Positions 8,558 to 15,690 of a stretch of DNA of 30,545 nt are shown piece after piece. A program made the translations under genes and the position numbers. Source of the stretch: a virus; the IMG/VR virus record IMGVR_UViG_3300046001_002907, positions 1 to 30,545 of that record; one strand, 5' to 3'. Under the pieces are notes generated by a model that was not told where the DNA came from, searched no databases, and was given only the letters and a program-made list of their open reading frames with translations. The first letter of the stretch is position 1. The number at the start of each line of letters is the position of its first letter.

Positions 8558-8585
8558 TGATATAATTAAATATAAAAAAAGGAGG
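8558..8585 (+). promoter_or_regulatory. Extended -10 promoter with Shine-Dalgarno leader for the 8596 gene
   Basis: TGATATAAT at 8558-8566 begins three bases after the previous gene ends. AGGAGG ends at 8585, ten bases before the ATG at 8596. The leader would be about 23 bases long and includes a run of seven A residues before the ribosome site. Confidence 0.62.
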
Positions 8586-8595
8586 CTGATTAATT

Positions 8596-9108
8596 ATGCC
8601 AGTTGCAAAAAAAGCATATGTAAGTGATGGAATTAATTGGCTACCCCTTGTTTCTGGTCTTCCAGATATGGCTGGATATGCAACTACTGAATATGTAGAT
8701 GAATTTATTCCAAACATTTCAGTATCTTCTAGTCCCCCAGCTGCTCCAGAACAAGGACAATTTTGGTTTGATACAGATACAAATGAATTATTTGTTTATG
8801 ATTCTGTATATTGGATAGAAGTATCTGGAACTGCAATAGACCTTGCTGAATATCTTACAACATCATCTGCTTCCACAATTTATGCAACAAAAACAGAATT
8901 AAACAATATTGATGCATTACCATCTCAGTCTGCAAATGCTGGAAAGTATCTAACAACCTCTGGATCCGTAGCAAGTTGGGGAACTTTAGACCTTTCTTTA
9001 TATCTTACACAGTCTTCAGCATCTACAACTTATGCAACACAGGCAGCTTTAAATGCTATAAATGGAGAATCTGATCAATTTATTTTACCAAGTCAGATTT
9101 TTGGATAA
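8596..9108 (+). CDS. Short tail-fibre shaft protein
   Basis: A 170-aa protein. Residues 1-18 (MPVAKKAYVSDGINWLPL) match the N-termini at 3127 and 4046. Residues about 40-75 carry SSPPAAPEQGQFWFDTDT and YDSVYWIEV. Residues about 90-160 carry two SASTxYAT elements and one copy of the GKYLTTSGSVASWGT module found twice in the 6627 protein. It ends GESDQFILPSQIFG and has no adhesin domain of its own. It may act as a stalk whose tip is supplied by the downstream products at 9123 and 9485. A similar short shaft at 10760 is also followed by a separate tip gene. Confidence 0.78.
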   Translation: MPVAKKAYVSDGINWLPLVSGLPDMAGYATTEYVDEFIPNISVSSSPPAAPEQGQFWFDTDTNELFVYDSVYWIEVSGTAIDLAEYLTTSSASTIYATKTELNNIDALPSQSANAGKYLTTSGSVASWGTLDLSLYLTQSSASTTYATQAALNAINGESDQFILPSQIFG

Positions 9109-9110
9109 GG

Positions 9111-9116
9111 TATAAT
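9111..9116 (+). promoter_or_regulatory. -10 element, leaderless, for the 9123 gene
   Basis: TATAAT at 9111-9116, preceded by AGG, ends exactly six bases before the ATG at 9123. It lies two bases after the previous stop codon. No -35 at proper spacing and no Shine-Dalgarno site are visible. Confidence 0.62.
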
Positions 9117-9122
9117 ATAATC

Positions 9123-9485
9123 ATGGCAACTTACTCAAAAGTACTTCTATCAGGTTCAACACAGGGTAAAGCAATTAAAGTTGCTGCTACTGCCTCTGTT
9201 GGTACAACTATTCATGCAACTGGAACATCAGAAACAATAGAAGATGAAATTTGGCTTTATGCATATAATTCTTCAGCAGCTGCAGTTTTGTTAACAATTC
9301 AATTTGGTGGAACAACAGCAGTTGATAATGATATTAAATTATCTATTCCTGCCACATCTGGTTTAACCTTGGTTGTTCCTGGTTTAATTTTAACTGGCAC
9401 TGGTAGTGCTGCTAATACAGTTGCTGCTTATGCTGCAACTACAAATGTCATTACAATTTCAGGTTATGTAAACAGGATTACCTAA
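9123..9485 (+). CDS. Small beta-sandwich virion-type protein, family B (copy 1 of 2)
   Basis: A 120-aa protein with N-terminus MATYSKVLLSGSTQGKAI, a middle EDEIWLYAYNSSAAAVLL and LTIQFGGTT, and the end VITISGYVNRIT. It is clearly paralogous to the protein at 12017 (MATFSKLPLSGSTNGKFI, EVWLYASNSGSAAVKL, VISISGYVNRVS). It lacks Cys, Trp-rich or membrane segments, and its pattern suggests an all-beta fold. I know similar small proteins from marine phages, where they are unassigned; a virion surface or fibre-accessory protein is the best guess. Transcription probably starts at its own start codon. Its stop overlaps the next start (TAATG). Confidence 0.74.
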   Translation: MATYSKVLLSGSTQGKAIKVAATASVGTTIHATGTSETIEDEIWLYAYNSSAAAVLLTIQFGGTTAVDNDIKLSIPATSGLTLVVPGLILTGTGSAANTVAAYAATTNVITISGYVNRIT

Positions 9486-10312
9486 TGGCTAATCCTTTAC
9501 ACAGAATGGTTTCATCAAGCCAAGTAAGTACTTGGTTTGGTCAGGGTGATGGAAGCTTGTATATTCCATCTCGTAAAGTTCAGTTTTTTGAATACCTAGT
9601 AGTTGCTGGTGGTGGTGGTTCACAAAACGATGTTTCTGGTGGTGGAGGTGCAGGAGGATTCCTAACTGGTTTTGGATCAATTGTAACAAGTGCAAATCCA
9701 TACACAATTAGTGTTGGTGGTGGAGGTAGCGGTAATGCTAACGGAGTAAACTCTTCAATTAGTACATTAGCCACAGCACTTGGTGGAGGTCGTGGAGGAA
9801 ACTTTGACGGTCAGGCTGGAGCCTCTGGTGGTTCAGGTGGCGGTGGCGGTGGCAACCAAGGTGGTGCTAGTTCTGGTGGAGCGGGAACTGCTGGTCAAGG
9901 TAATAACGGCGGGCAAGGTACTAACTTTCCATCATCAGGTGCTGGTGGTGGCGCAGGTGCAGTAGGTGGTAACTATGGCGGTGCTGGTGGTATTGGAAAC
10001 CTTTTTTATGGAGTCTACTATGCTGGCGGTGGTGGCGGTGGTCAAGGTGGTGCAGGTGGTTCAGGTGGCGGTGGCACTGGAGGAATTAGAAATGGTGGAA
10101 ACGGTACTGGTGGTGGAACTAATACTGGTGGCGGTGCTGGTGGTAATGGTGGAAACACTGGTTCAAAATCTGGTGGTTCGGGAATTGTAATTCTTAAATA
10201 CTCAGATATTTTTACAATAACAACTTCGGGACTAACTGTTTCAACAGCATCTTCAGCTGGAATTAAAACTACCACAATTACAGGTGGAACAGGAACGGTA
10301 AGTTGGGCATAA
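9485..10312 (+). CDS. Glycine-rich tail-fibre adhesin
   Basis: A 275-aa protein starting in a TAATG overlap. Residues 7-20 (RMVSSSQVSTWFGQGDG) resemble the N-terminus of the unrelated tip at 11176 (LVSTKASTWVGSDN), suggesting a shared docking peptide. The glycine-rich domain starts near residue 35 (FEYLVVAGGGGSQ). It has GGAGGFLTGF, YTISVGGGGSG and GGSGGGGGG blocks, then SGIVILKYSD, and ends GTGTVSWA. The reverse strand of this gene is proline-coding and open by chance. A role as a receptor-binding tip is inferred from the family and neighbours. Confidence 0.82.
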   Translation: MANPLHRMVSSSQVSTWFGQGDGSLYIPSRKVQFFEYLVVAGGGGSQNDVSGGGGAGGFLTGFGSIVTSANPYTISVGGGGSGNANGVNSSISTLATALGGGRGGNFDGQAGASGGSGGGGGGNQGGASSGGAGTAGQGNNGGQGTNFPSSGAGGGAGAVGGNYGGAGGIGNLFYGVYYAGGGGGGQGGAGGSGGGGTGGIRNGGNGTGGGTNTGGGAGGNGGNTGSKSGGSGIVILKYSDIFTITTSGLTVSTASSAGIKTTTITGGTGTVSWA

Positions 10313-10351
10313 TAAAATATTGTCTTTTAAGTACTAGTTTAGCAAAAAATC

Positions 10352-10360
10352 TGATATAAT
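10352..10360 (+). promoter_or_regulatory. Extended -10 promoter, leaderless, for the 10367 gene
   Basis: TGATATAAT at 10352-10360 ends exactly six bases before the ATG at 10367. The upstream gap of about 40 bases has no hairpin. No Shine-Dalgarno site is present. Confidence 0.68.
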
Positions 10361-10366
10361 ATATTT

Positions 10367-10729
10367 ATGGCACATTATGCATTTTTAGATGAAAACAACA
10401 TTGTAACTGAAGTTATTGTTGGTATTGATGAAACAGAATTGATTGAGGGAGAATCCCCAGAAATCTGGTATGGTAAATTTAGAAATCAAACCTGCATTCG
10501 CACTTCCTATAATGGAAATATTAGAAAGAACTATGCTGGTATTGGGTATTCATATGATTTAGATCTTGATGCTTTTATTCCACCAAAACCATTTAATTCT
10601 TGGCTATTAGATGAAACTGTTTGCCAATGGCAATCTCCAGTTCCTTACCCAAGTGATGTACCAGAGAGTGCATTCTATAGATGGAATGAAGATATTATAA
10701 ACTGGGAATTAGTAGAGCCTTCAGAATAA
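10367..10729 (+). CDS. Fibre-cluster protein of unknown function, family A (copy 2 of 3)
   Basis: A 120-aa protein with N-terminus MAHYAFLDENNIVTEVIVG, a middle SPEIWYGKF, CIRTSYNGNIRKNYAGIGY and FIPPKPFNSWLLDE, and a C-terminus RWNEDIINWELV. It is closest to the copy at 18770, which shares MAHYAFLDENN and the EETELIEGxSPExWYG stretch; the copy at 8187 is more distant. It is rich in Tyr and Trp with no signal peptide or membrane segment. Unlike the other two copies it stands alone behind its own leaderless promoter. The function is unknown; a fibre-linked role follows only from its position. Confidence 0.76.
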   Translation: MAHYAFLDENNIVTEVIVGIDETELIEGESPEIWYGKFRNQTCIRTSYNGNIRKNYAGIGYSYDLDLDAFIPPKPFNSWLLDETVCQWQSPVPYPSDVPESAFYRWNEDIINWELVEPSE

Positions 10730-10741
10730 AGAAAATTAAAA

Positions 10742-10756
10742 TGGTATAATTATAAT
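10742..10756 (+). promoter_or_regulatory. Double -10 promoter, leaderless, for the 10760 gene
   Basis: TGGTATAAT (10742-10750) is followed at once by a second TATAAT (10751-10756), and the ATG is at 10760. The first copy, nine bases from the ATG, has the extended TG motif and gives a start of transcription at the start codon. The second is too close to be useful. Confidence 0.66.
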
Positions 10757-10759
10757 ATT

Positions 10760-11176
10760 ATGGCTACTTTATTTCCTCTAGATCCAGAAATTAATGAATT
10801 ATATCAAGGATATTATTGGGATGGAAATTTTTGGAAGAAATCAGGACAAGATGCAGGATTTGGATATCTTGAAGAATCTGCTTTACAAAATACATATTTA
10901 AGTCAAGTATCTGCTTCTACAATATATGCCACTCAAACAGATTTAGATAATATTGATCTTTCTTTATATTTAACACAATCTTCTGCTTCAACACAATATG
11001 AAAAATTAATTCCATATTCTTCCTCCGCTCCATTAAGTCCAGCAACTGGAGACCTGTGGTTAGATTCTTTAACAAGTCCACCAGCTTTAAAAACATATAA
11101 CGGATCTTCCTGGGTTCAATTAGGTTCTGCAGTAGATGATGCTCAAGCAATATTTTCAAGTAGGATGTTCTCATAA
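10760..11176 (+). CDS. Short tail-fibre shaft protein
   Basis: A 138-aa protein with N-terminus MATLFPLDPEINELYQG and WDGNFWKKSG, the same docking class as the 6627 fibre. Residues about 45-80 hold SASTIYATQTDLDNIDLS and YLTQSSASTQY shaft elements. Residues about 85-125 hold SSAPLSPATGDLWLDS and YNGSSWVQLG, the recurring fibre module. It ends DDAQAIFSSRMFS without a tip domain. The next gene starts in a TAATG overlap and encodes a globular tip, so the two are probably made together and assembled as one fibre. Confidence 0.78.
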   Translation: MATLFPLDPEINELYQGYYWDGNFWKKSGQDAGFGYLEESALQNTYLSQVSASTIYATQTDLDNIDLSLYLTQSSASTQYEKLIPYSSSAPLSPATGDLWLDSLTSPPALKTYNGSSWVQLGSAVDDAQAIFSSRMFS

Positions 11177-11814
11177 TGGATATGAGAAAAATTTTAGTAA
11201 GTACTAAAGCTTCTACCTGGGTTGGATCAGATAATATTTCGGTAAAAGTTTCTACAGTAGGACTTTCTAGTGGCAATCCAGCAACAAGTCCAGACTCCCT
11301 AAGCACTTTAGGTAGAACAGAGGGAACTTATTGGCTTAAGTCTCCGTCAATGTCATCTTCAAGACAAATGTATTATGCTCCAAATATGGCAGATGGCAAG
11401 TCTTGGGTTAAAGTTTTTAGCAGCCCATACAGCAGTACAGCAACTATAAATGAAATTGGAAATAGTATAGATTTTGAAGGATTTTTAGTTCAGAGAAACG
11501 ATGCTGCTTCTAGGGCTTATTCATACTTTGGAGCAAAACAATTATATAATACAAGAAGCAGCACTGATTTAACTTCTGGAGGAACTAAAAGTGGTTTTAG
11601 AGTTTATTTAGGACAAGCTGGTGGTCATGGATTTTATAATACCGTTCAAAGTCCATGTAGTTGGGGAGACTCAAATGGGGCTGTAGGTGCTGGATGGAAT
11701 GGTTCAACTTGTGGATCTTTTCCAAATGGATTAATTTGGGGCACTGGTCAATCTGGTACACCAAACTATACTAATCTTTCAGGAACCTGGGAACATTGGA
11801 TATGGTGGTCTTAA
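11176..11814 (+). CDS. Fibre-tip protein, possibly fibrinogen-C-like fold
   Basis: This 212-aa protein starts at ATG 11176 (an alternative start is M3 at 11182). Residues about 4-18 (ILVSTKASTWVGSDN) resemble the docking peptide of the adhesin at 9485. Residues about 35-75 include GRTEGTYWLKSPSMSSSRQM and SWVKVFSSPY, reminiscent of the opening of fibrinogen-related domains. The end has CSWGDSNGAVGAGWNGSTCG and WEHWIWWS, with two Cys that might pair. It has no glycine-rich adhesin, so this unit seems to offer a different receptor-binding surface. A tip role is likely; the fold assignment is tentative. Confidence 0.68.
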   Translation: MDMRKILVSTKASTWVGSDNISVKVSTVGLSSGNPATSPDSLSTLGRTEGTYWLKSPSMSSSRQMYYAPNMADGKSWVKVFSSPYSSTATINEIGNSIDFEGFLVQRNDAASRAYSYFGAKQLYNTRSSTDLTSGGTKSGFRVYLGQAGGHGFYNTVQSPCSWGDSNGAVGAGWNGSTCGSFPNGLIWGTGQSGTPNYTNLSGTWEHWIWWS

Positions 11815-12005
11815 TGCCAATTAGATGGGATTTGGTAGATAATGTTAATGAATTAGAAATTTTTGTTTTAGAAAGAATATCTATATGTGATAAGTGTGAT
11901 AAGTGTGAAGAAAGTGTTGGAATATGCACAGCCTCAGAGTGCAAATGCTTTGCTATATCTTTAGCTCACGATAAAAATTTTAATTGCCCATTAAATAAGT
12001 GGTAG
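11814..12005 (+). CDS. Small cysteine-rich, probably zinc-binding protein (CPLNKW type)
   Basis: A 63-aa protein. I place the start at ATG 11814, overlapping the upstream stop (TAATG), rather than at the earlier in-frame ATG at 11796, which lies inside the previous gene. Seven cysteines (C25, C28, C31, C38, C43, C45, C58) are followed by the ending NCPLNKW. A cysteine cluster followed by a terminal CPxxKW is a pattern I recognise from small phage proteins encoded beside fibre genes; their function is unknown. Metal binding is inferred from Cys spacing. It closes the 10760-12005 unit, and the -10 of the next gene overlaps its last codons. Confidence 0.68.
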   Translation: MPIRWDLVDNVNELEIFVLERISICDKCDKCEESVGICTASECKCFAISLAHDKNFNCPLNKW

Positions 12006-12008
12006 AAT
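12000..12008 (+). promoter_or_regulatory. Extended -10 promoter, leaderless, for the 12017 gene
   Basis: TGGTAGAAT at 12000-12008 has one mismatch to TATAAT in the hexamer. It ends eight bases before the ATG at 12017 and overlaps the end of the previous gene. No Shine-Dalgarno site is present. Confidence 0.58.
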
Positions 12009-12016
12009 AGATTATT

Positions 12017-12364
12017 ATGGCAACCTTTTCAAAATTACCGCTTTCTGGATCAACTAATGGAAAGTTTATAAATATATCTGCATCAGCAACACCTGGTACA
12101 GCAATACACACTGCTGCTGCTGGTACATCTGGTCTTGATGAAGTATGGCTTTACGCATCAAATTCAGGATCCGCAGCAGTAAAATTAACTGTTGAATATG
12201 GTGGAACAACCTCTGCTGATCAAATAGAAATAACTATATCACCAGAGTCTGGATTAGTTTTAGTCTCTCCAGGTCTTGTATTAAATAATGGACTATCTAT
12301 TTTAGCTTTTGCAGGTACTGCAAATGTTATTTCAATATCTGGATATGTAAATAGAGTTTCTTAA
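12017..12364 (+). CDS. Small beta-sandwich virion-type protein, family B (copy 2 of 2)
   Basis: This 115-aa paralogue of the protein at 9123 has the same order of motifs: SGSTNGKFI, EVWLYASNSGSAAVKL, LTVEYGGTT, LVLVSPGLVL and the terminal ISISGYVNRVS. The five-residue length difference lies mostly in the loop before the last strands. Like its paralogue it stands directly behind a leaderless promoter, but here it is alone, without a downstream adhesin. It converges on the minus-strand gene that ends one base downstream, and I see no terminator hairpin between them. A virion-associated role is a guess. Confidence 0.72.
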   Translation: MATFSKLPLSGSTNGKFINISASATPGTAIHTAAAGTSGLDEVWLYASNSGSAAVKLTVEYGGTTSADQIEITISPESGLVLVSPGLVLNNGLSILAFAGTANVISISGYVNRVS

Positions 12365-12586
12365 TTAAATATTACTACTTGCAGACTTTTCATTAATATT
12401 ATCTAGTTCATTTACAATTTTATAAGCCCATTGAGTAATTGCATATTCATATTTGTGATAATGATGACCACAAAACATTAATTCCCCCGAAACTCCAGTA
12501 GCAAGTACAAATGCTTGAGCACCACATTTATCACAACGATCTGCAATCTTTAATACTTTCTTTACTTCTTCTTTAGTTTCGGGCAT
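12365..12586 (-). CDS. DUF7455-like zinc-binding small protein
   Basis: A 73-aa protein on the minus strand. The start at 12586 is preceded on that strand by a GGAG ribosome site. The central pattern is DRCDKCGAQAFVLAT (C18, C21), then ELMFCGHHYHKYE (C39, H41, H42), which is the signature of the DUF7455 family common in actinobacteria and their phages. The Cys/His set suggests one bound zinc ion. The exact role is not known. It is one of only two minus-strand genes in the window, and it lies back to back with the membrane protein gene at 12659. This is the best single pointer to an actinobacterial host. Confidence 0.78.
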   Translation of the reverse strand: MPETKEEVKKVLKIADRCDKCGAQAFVLATGVSGELMFCGHHYHKYEYAITQWAYKIVNELDNINEKSASSNI

Positions 12587-12620
12587 TTATTAATCTCCTT
12601 ATGTTATTTATATGTTATAA

Positions 12621-12652
12621 TTGTCATTAAGTCTTACTTTGGAGTATACCAT
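12621..12652 (+). promoter_or_regulatory. Probable promoter, leaderless, for the 12659 gene
   Basis: TTGTCA (12621-12626) resembles a -35. Two -10 registers are possible: TATACC (12645-12650, spacer 18) or TACCAT (12647-12652), which ends six bases before the GTG at 12659. The nearest GGAG (12641-12644) is 14 bases from the start and overlaps the promoter, so it is unlikely to be in the message. This 72-base gap must also hold the minus-strand gene's promoter. Confidence 0.5.
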
Positions 12653-12658
12653 AAAATC

Positions 12659-12973
12659 GTGAATAATTCAATATCTATGTTTGTCGAAAACTGGCAAATG
12701 TTCTTATCTCTTACCGCCATTCTAGGCGTTGGTTATGCAACCGTAAGAAAATTTGAAAGAATTCTTGGTAAAGATGAAAAGGGTAGAACTATAGCAGATC
12801 GCCTTGATCGTGTAGAGCATCAAATATTTCCAAATGGTGGATCAAGTATTCCAGACAAGGTAAAATGCTTAGCAGATAATCAGTCAGAAATAAAGCAAGA
12901 TATTAAGCAATTAACTGGAGAAGTAAAAGTAATTCACGATGTTCTAGTAGCTTATATCGCAGATAAGAAATAA
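12659..12973 (+). CDS. Small membrane protein with coiled-coil tail (holin-like candidate)
   Basis: This 104-aa protein is predicted to start at GTG 12659; ATG 12677 (residue 7) is the alternative. Residues about 8-29 (FLSLTAILGVGYATV) form one membrane segment. The rest is charged and helical: DRLDRVEHQIFPNGGSS at about 57-73, then a coiled-coil stretch to the end. A single membrane segment followed by an HQxFPNGGSS element is common in small membrane proteins of actinobacterial phages, some of which are annotated as holin-associated. A lysis role is possible but not shown by the sequence. The neighbours are fibre genes, not an endolysin. Confidence 0.66.
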   Translation: MNNSISMFVENWQMFLSLTAILGVGYATVRKFERILGKDEKGRTIADRLDRVEHQIFPNGGSSIPDKVKCLADNQSEIKQDIKQLTGEVKVIHDVLVAYIADKK

Positions 12974-12980
12974 AATAGTT

Positions 12981-13016
12981 TGGTATAATAAGAAAGTAAG
13001 AAAATTTAAATAGGAG
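12981..13016 (+). promoter_or_regulatory. Extended -10 promoter with Shine-Dalgarno leader for the 13025 unit
   Basis: TGGTATAAT at 12981-12989 is followed by a leader of about 28 bases that includes AGGAG at 13012-13016. The ribosome site overlaps a GTG at 13016 and lies eight bases before ATG 13025. This decides for the ATG as the true start. Confidence 0.66.
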
Positions 13017-13024
13017 TGCCCAAC

Positions 13025-13369
13025 ATGACCCCAGGGCTTGTAAACTTTGTTTGTCCTCAAGGTAGTACCTTTAGAAGGACTCTGACATACACCCTGGATG
13101 AAGTTCCAGTAAATTTAGCTGGTTACTCCTCAAGACTTCAAGTAAGAGAAGCTTATTATTCAACAGATCCAATAGTTTCTCTAGTTTCTGGTAGTGGAAT
13201 TACTATGGGTGGATCTGCTGGAACTATTGATATTCTAATTTCAGCAAGTGTAACTTCTGGATTTCCTACTGGAACACACGTTTATGACCTTGAAATAGTT
13301 AGTCCATCTAATTCTGTTGATAGATTAATCGAAGGTACATTTAATGTAACTCCAGAGGTAACTAGATAA
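13025..13369 (+). CDS. Beta-sandwich fibre or baseplate-associated protein, family C (copy 1 of 2)
   Basis: This 114-aa protein starts at ATG 13025, because AGGAG at 13012-13016 would be consumed by the GTG three codons upstream. The sequence runs LVNFVCPQGSTFRRTLTY, YSSRLQVREAYYSTDP, SASVTSGFPTGTHVYDLEIV, then a terminal EGTFNVTPEVTR. The layout (an early 'xGxTF' strand, a domain swap-like centre, then 'YDLEI' and a 'G.xxVTxxVT' last strand) is also seen in the 128-aa protein at 19173. It resembles the N-terminal beta domain of BppU-type baseplate proteins. Both copies are followed by a GPQG-containing protein, so the two work as a pair. Confidence 0.72.
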   Translation: MTPGLVNFVCPQGSTFRRTLTYTLDEVPVNLAGYSSRLQVREAYYSTDPIVSLVSGSGITMGGSAGTIDILISASVTSGFPTGTHVYDLEIVSPSNSVDRLIEGTFNVTPEVTR

Positions 13370-13842
13370 TGCCTGAAATTAAAGTAGAACTTAATCAAAT
13401 AAATAATAATGTTTCTGTAGATGAAACAAATGTTAATGTTAATTTAACAGAACAAGTAGTAAATGTAGATTTAGGAACTTCTGGTCCTCAAGGTCCAAGA
13501 GGAACTGGTCTTTTAAATGGTGTTGGAGCACCTTCAGCAGGTCTTGGAATAAATGGAGACTTTTATTTAAATACTTCAAATATGAATTTGTATGGTCCAA
13601 AAACGGAATCTGGATGGGGAAGTCCAACAGATTTAGTAGGAAGTCAGGAACTTGGGTATGTTCATATTCAAGAAAATGCTTCTGCATCTTGGAGCATAAC
13701 ACACGGATTGGGCTTTGTGCCTAATATTACAGTAGTTGATACAGCAGGAACAGTTGTTGAGGGGTCATATAACTATCCAAATTCAAATACTGTAGTTTTA
13801 ACCTTTGTCGGAGCATTTTCGGGAAGGGCGTATTTATCGTAA
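13369..13842 (+). CDS. GPQG-containing fibre protein with C-terminal beta domain
   Basis: This 157-aa protein starts in a TAATG overlap. Residues 1-37 are hydrophilic beta strands (VELNQINNNVSVDETNVNVN). Residues about 38-47 are GTSGPQGPRG, a very short collagen-like stretch. Residues about 55-70 (VGAPSAGLGINGDFYLNTS) form the fibre module with a GDFYLN signature. The end (VHIQENASASWSITHGLGF, then GRAYLS) is a known beta domain of phage fibres, found here in a related form at the end of the 604-aa protein. The likely role is a linker or fibre connecting the domain at 13025 to the shaft at 13861. Confidence 0.76.
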   Translation: MPEIKVELNQINNNVSVDETNVNVNLTEQVVNVDLGTSGPQGPRGTGLLNGVGAPSAGLGINGDFYLNTSNMNLYGPKTESGWGSPTDLVGSQELGYVHIQENASASWSITHGLGFVPNITVVDTAGTVVEGSYNYPNSNTVVLTFVGAFSGRAYLS

Positions 13843-13860
13843 TGAAGGGGGTGAAAATAT

Positions 13861-15675
13861 ATGTCTAGAAAATTTTTAACAAATATTGATCTAAATAGTA
13901 ATGAGCTTCGTAATGGAATTATCCATAACTTGGCTACAGATCCAGCAGGAAAAGCTGGTCAGCTATATTACAATACTGTAGATAATGAATTAAAGTATTA
14001 TGATGGTGGAGCTTCTGCCTGGGTATCTTTAACTTCAGTAGATGCAGAAATAATTGAAGATGCTGTTGCAGAACTTCTTGCTGCAGGATCTGGAATCAAC
14101 CTTGATTACAATGATGGTTCTGGAACTCTTACAATTGCAAACACTGGTGTAACTAGTATTTCTGGTACAGCAAATGAAGTATCGGTTAGTGGTTCTGCTG
14201 GTGCAGTAGTAGTAAGTCTTCCAAACTCAATTACAGTAGACGTTACTGGTGCTTTAACTGGTAATGCAAGCACTGCTAGTACTTTACAGACACCAAGGTC
14301 TATCGGTCTTGGTGGATCTCTAAGTGGTAGTGTTAGCTTTGATGGTTCGCAAAATGTTACTATTACAGCGGATATTGTAGCAGATTCAGTTGCTCTTGGT
14401 ACAGATACAACTGGTGACTATGTAGCAGGTGCAAATGCATCTGGTGCAGGTATCAGCGTGTCTGGTTCAGGTGGTGAAGGTTCAACTCTTACAATTTCTA
14501 ACACTGGTGTAACTAGTATATCTGGAACCGCTAGTGAAGTTAATGTTTCAGCATCTGCTGGAGCAGTCACGATTAGCTTACCAGAGACTATAGTTGCAGA
14601 TCTTGATGGTGATATAACTGGTAATGCAGGTACTGCTACAGCTTTGCAAACACCAAGGTCTATTGGTCTTGGTGGATCTCTAAGTGGTAGCGTTAGCTTT
14701 GATGGTTCGCAAAATGTAACCATTACAGCGGATATTGTAGCAGATTCAGTTGCTCTTGGTTCAGATACAACTGGTGATTATGTAGCAGGTGCAAGTGCAT
14801 CTGGTGCAGGTATCAGTGTAACTGGTTCAGGTGGTGAAGGTTCAAGTCTAGTTATTACTAACACTGGTGTAACATCTCTAAGTGGTACAGCAAATGAGGT
14901 AACTGTTTCAGCTTCTGCTGGATCAATTACCATTGGTCTTCCAGATGATGTAACAATCGGAGGAAACCTTGGTGTAACTGGAAATCTAACTATAAGTGGA
15001 AGCGTAACAACTCTAAATACAGAAACTTTGCTAGTTGAGGATAATCAAATTACCCTTAATAGCAACGTAACTGGAGTTCCTGCAGCAAATGCAGGTATTG
15101 AAGTTGAGCGTGGAGATTCTACAAATGCTTCTTTAATTTGGAACGAATCCTCAGATAAGTGGTCAGCTGGATTGATTGGTAGTGAAACTGCTATCTCTCT
15201 TGAAGGTCATCAACACGCAACATCTGATATAACTGGATTACAGGAGTATGTTGAAGATACAGTTGGCACAATGCTAACAGACTCTTCAACAGTTGATTTC
15301 ACATATTCAGATAATGGTGGAAGTGCTGGAACATTTACTGCTGGTATTGTTACAGCTTCAACAAGCTATTTGACAACTGGTAGTGGTCTTGCTGTTGATA
15401 TTTCTTCTGTAGAATCAAAGTTAGTAACTGACGGATTCCCAAAGAAATATGCAGTAGGAAACACATCATTAACATCAACTAGTGGAGTATGCACATGGAC
15501 TGTAACACACAACCTTGGAACCAAGGATGTAACAGTTCAAGTATATGAAGTTGCTGCTGATTATGCACAGGTAGAAGTAGATGTACAACATACATCAACA
15601 TCTGCTATAACTATTAAAATAAATAGTGCAACAACAATCTCTGCTGACACTTATCGTGTTGTAGTAATTGGATAA
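13861..15675 (+). CDS. Long tail-fibre shaft protein with 120-aa tandem repeats
   Basis: A 604-aa protein with a strong AGGGGGTG ribosome site. The N-terminus MSRKFLTNIDLNSNELRNG and LYYNTVDNELKYYDG is a fibre-attachment type shared with the 15739 protein. Residues about 94-333 are two 120-aa repeats plus part of a third (NTGVTSISGTA, TPRSIGLGGSLSGSVSFDG, DSVALGTDTTGDYVAGA). Residues about 370-450 contain VTGNLTISGSVTTLNTETL and QITLNSNVTG, widespread fibre modules. The C-terminus (CTWTVTHNLGTKDVTVQVYE, YRVVVIG) is a known fibre end domain. The protein is followed by the terminator at 15691. It is probably the main shaft of one fibre type. Confidence 0.87.
   Translation: MSRKFLTNIDLNSNELRNGIIHNLATDPAGKAGQLYYNTVDNELKYYDGGASAWVSLTSVDAEIIEDAVAELLAAGSGINLDYNDGSGTLTIANTGVTSISGTANEVSVSGSAGAVVVSLPNSITVDVTGALTGNASTASTLQTPRSIGLGGSLSGSVSFDGSQNVTITADIVADSVALGTDTTGDYVAGANASGAGISVSGSGGEGSTLTISNTGVTSISGTASEVNVSASAGAVTISLPETIVADLDGDITGNAGTATALQTPRSIGLGGSLSGSVSFDGSQNVTITADIVADSVALGSDTTGDYVAGASASGAGISVTGSGGEGSSLVITNTGVTSLSGTANEVTVSASAGSITIGLPDDVTIGGNLGVTGNLTISGSVTTLNTETLLVEDNQITLNSNVTGVPAANAGIEVERGDSTNASLIWNESSDKWSAGLIGSETAISLEGHQHATSDITGLQEYVEDTVGTMLTDSSTVDFTYSDNGGSAGTFTAGIVTASTSYLTTGSGLAVDISSVESKLVTDGFPKKYAVGNTSLTSTSGVCTWTVTHNLGTKDVTVQVYEVAADYAQVEVDVQHTSTSAITIKINSATTISADTYRVVVIG
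14140..14945. repeat. 360-bp in-frame tandem repeat inside the 604-aa fibre gene
   Basis: Copies begin at 14140, 14500 and 14860 (the last one partial), exactly 360 bases or 120 codons apart. By hand count the segment 14291-14400 differs from 14651-14760 at only 4 of 110 positions, while the preceding 60 bases (14221-14280 against 14581-14640) differ at 19 of 60. Confidence 0.88.
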
Positions 15676-15677
15676 AG

Positions 15678-15688
15678 TATAATATAAT
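15678..15688 (+). promoter_or_regulatory. Overlapping -10 elements upstream of a hairpin
   Basis: Two TATAAT hexamers share one base (15678-15683 and 15683-15688). They lie just after the stop codon at 15675 and just before the hairpin at 15691. A transcript starting here would carry that hairpin at its 5' end and lead to the fibre gene at 15739. Confidence 0.5.
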
Positions 15689-15690
15689 GT

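Noticed and set aside
6601-12020. TATAAT elements considered as T4-type late promoters
   Set aside because: T4 late promoters read TATAAATA; the hexamers here are followed by varied bases, and several have the TG extension of primary-sigma promoters.
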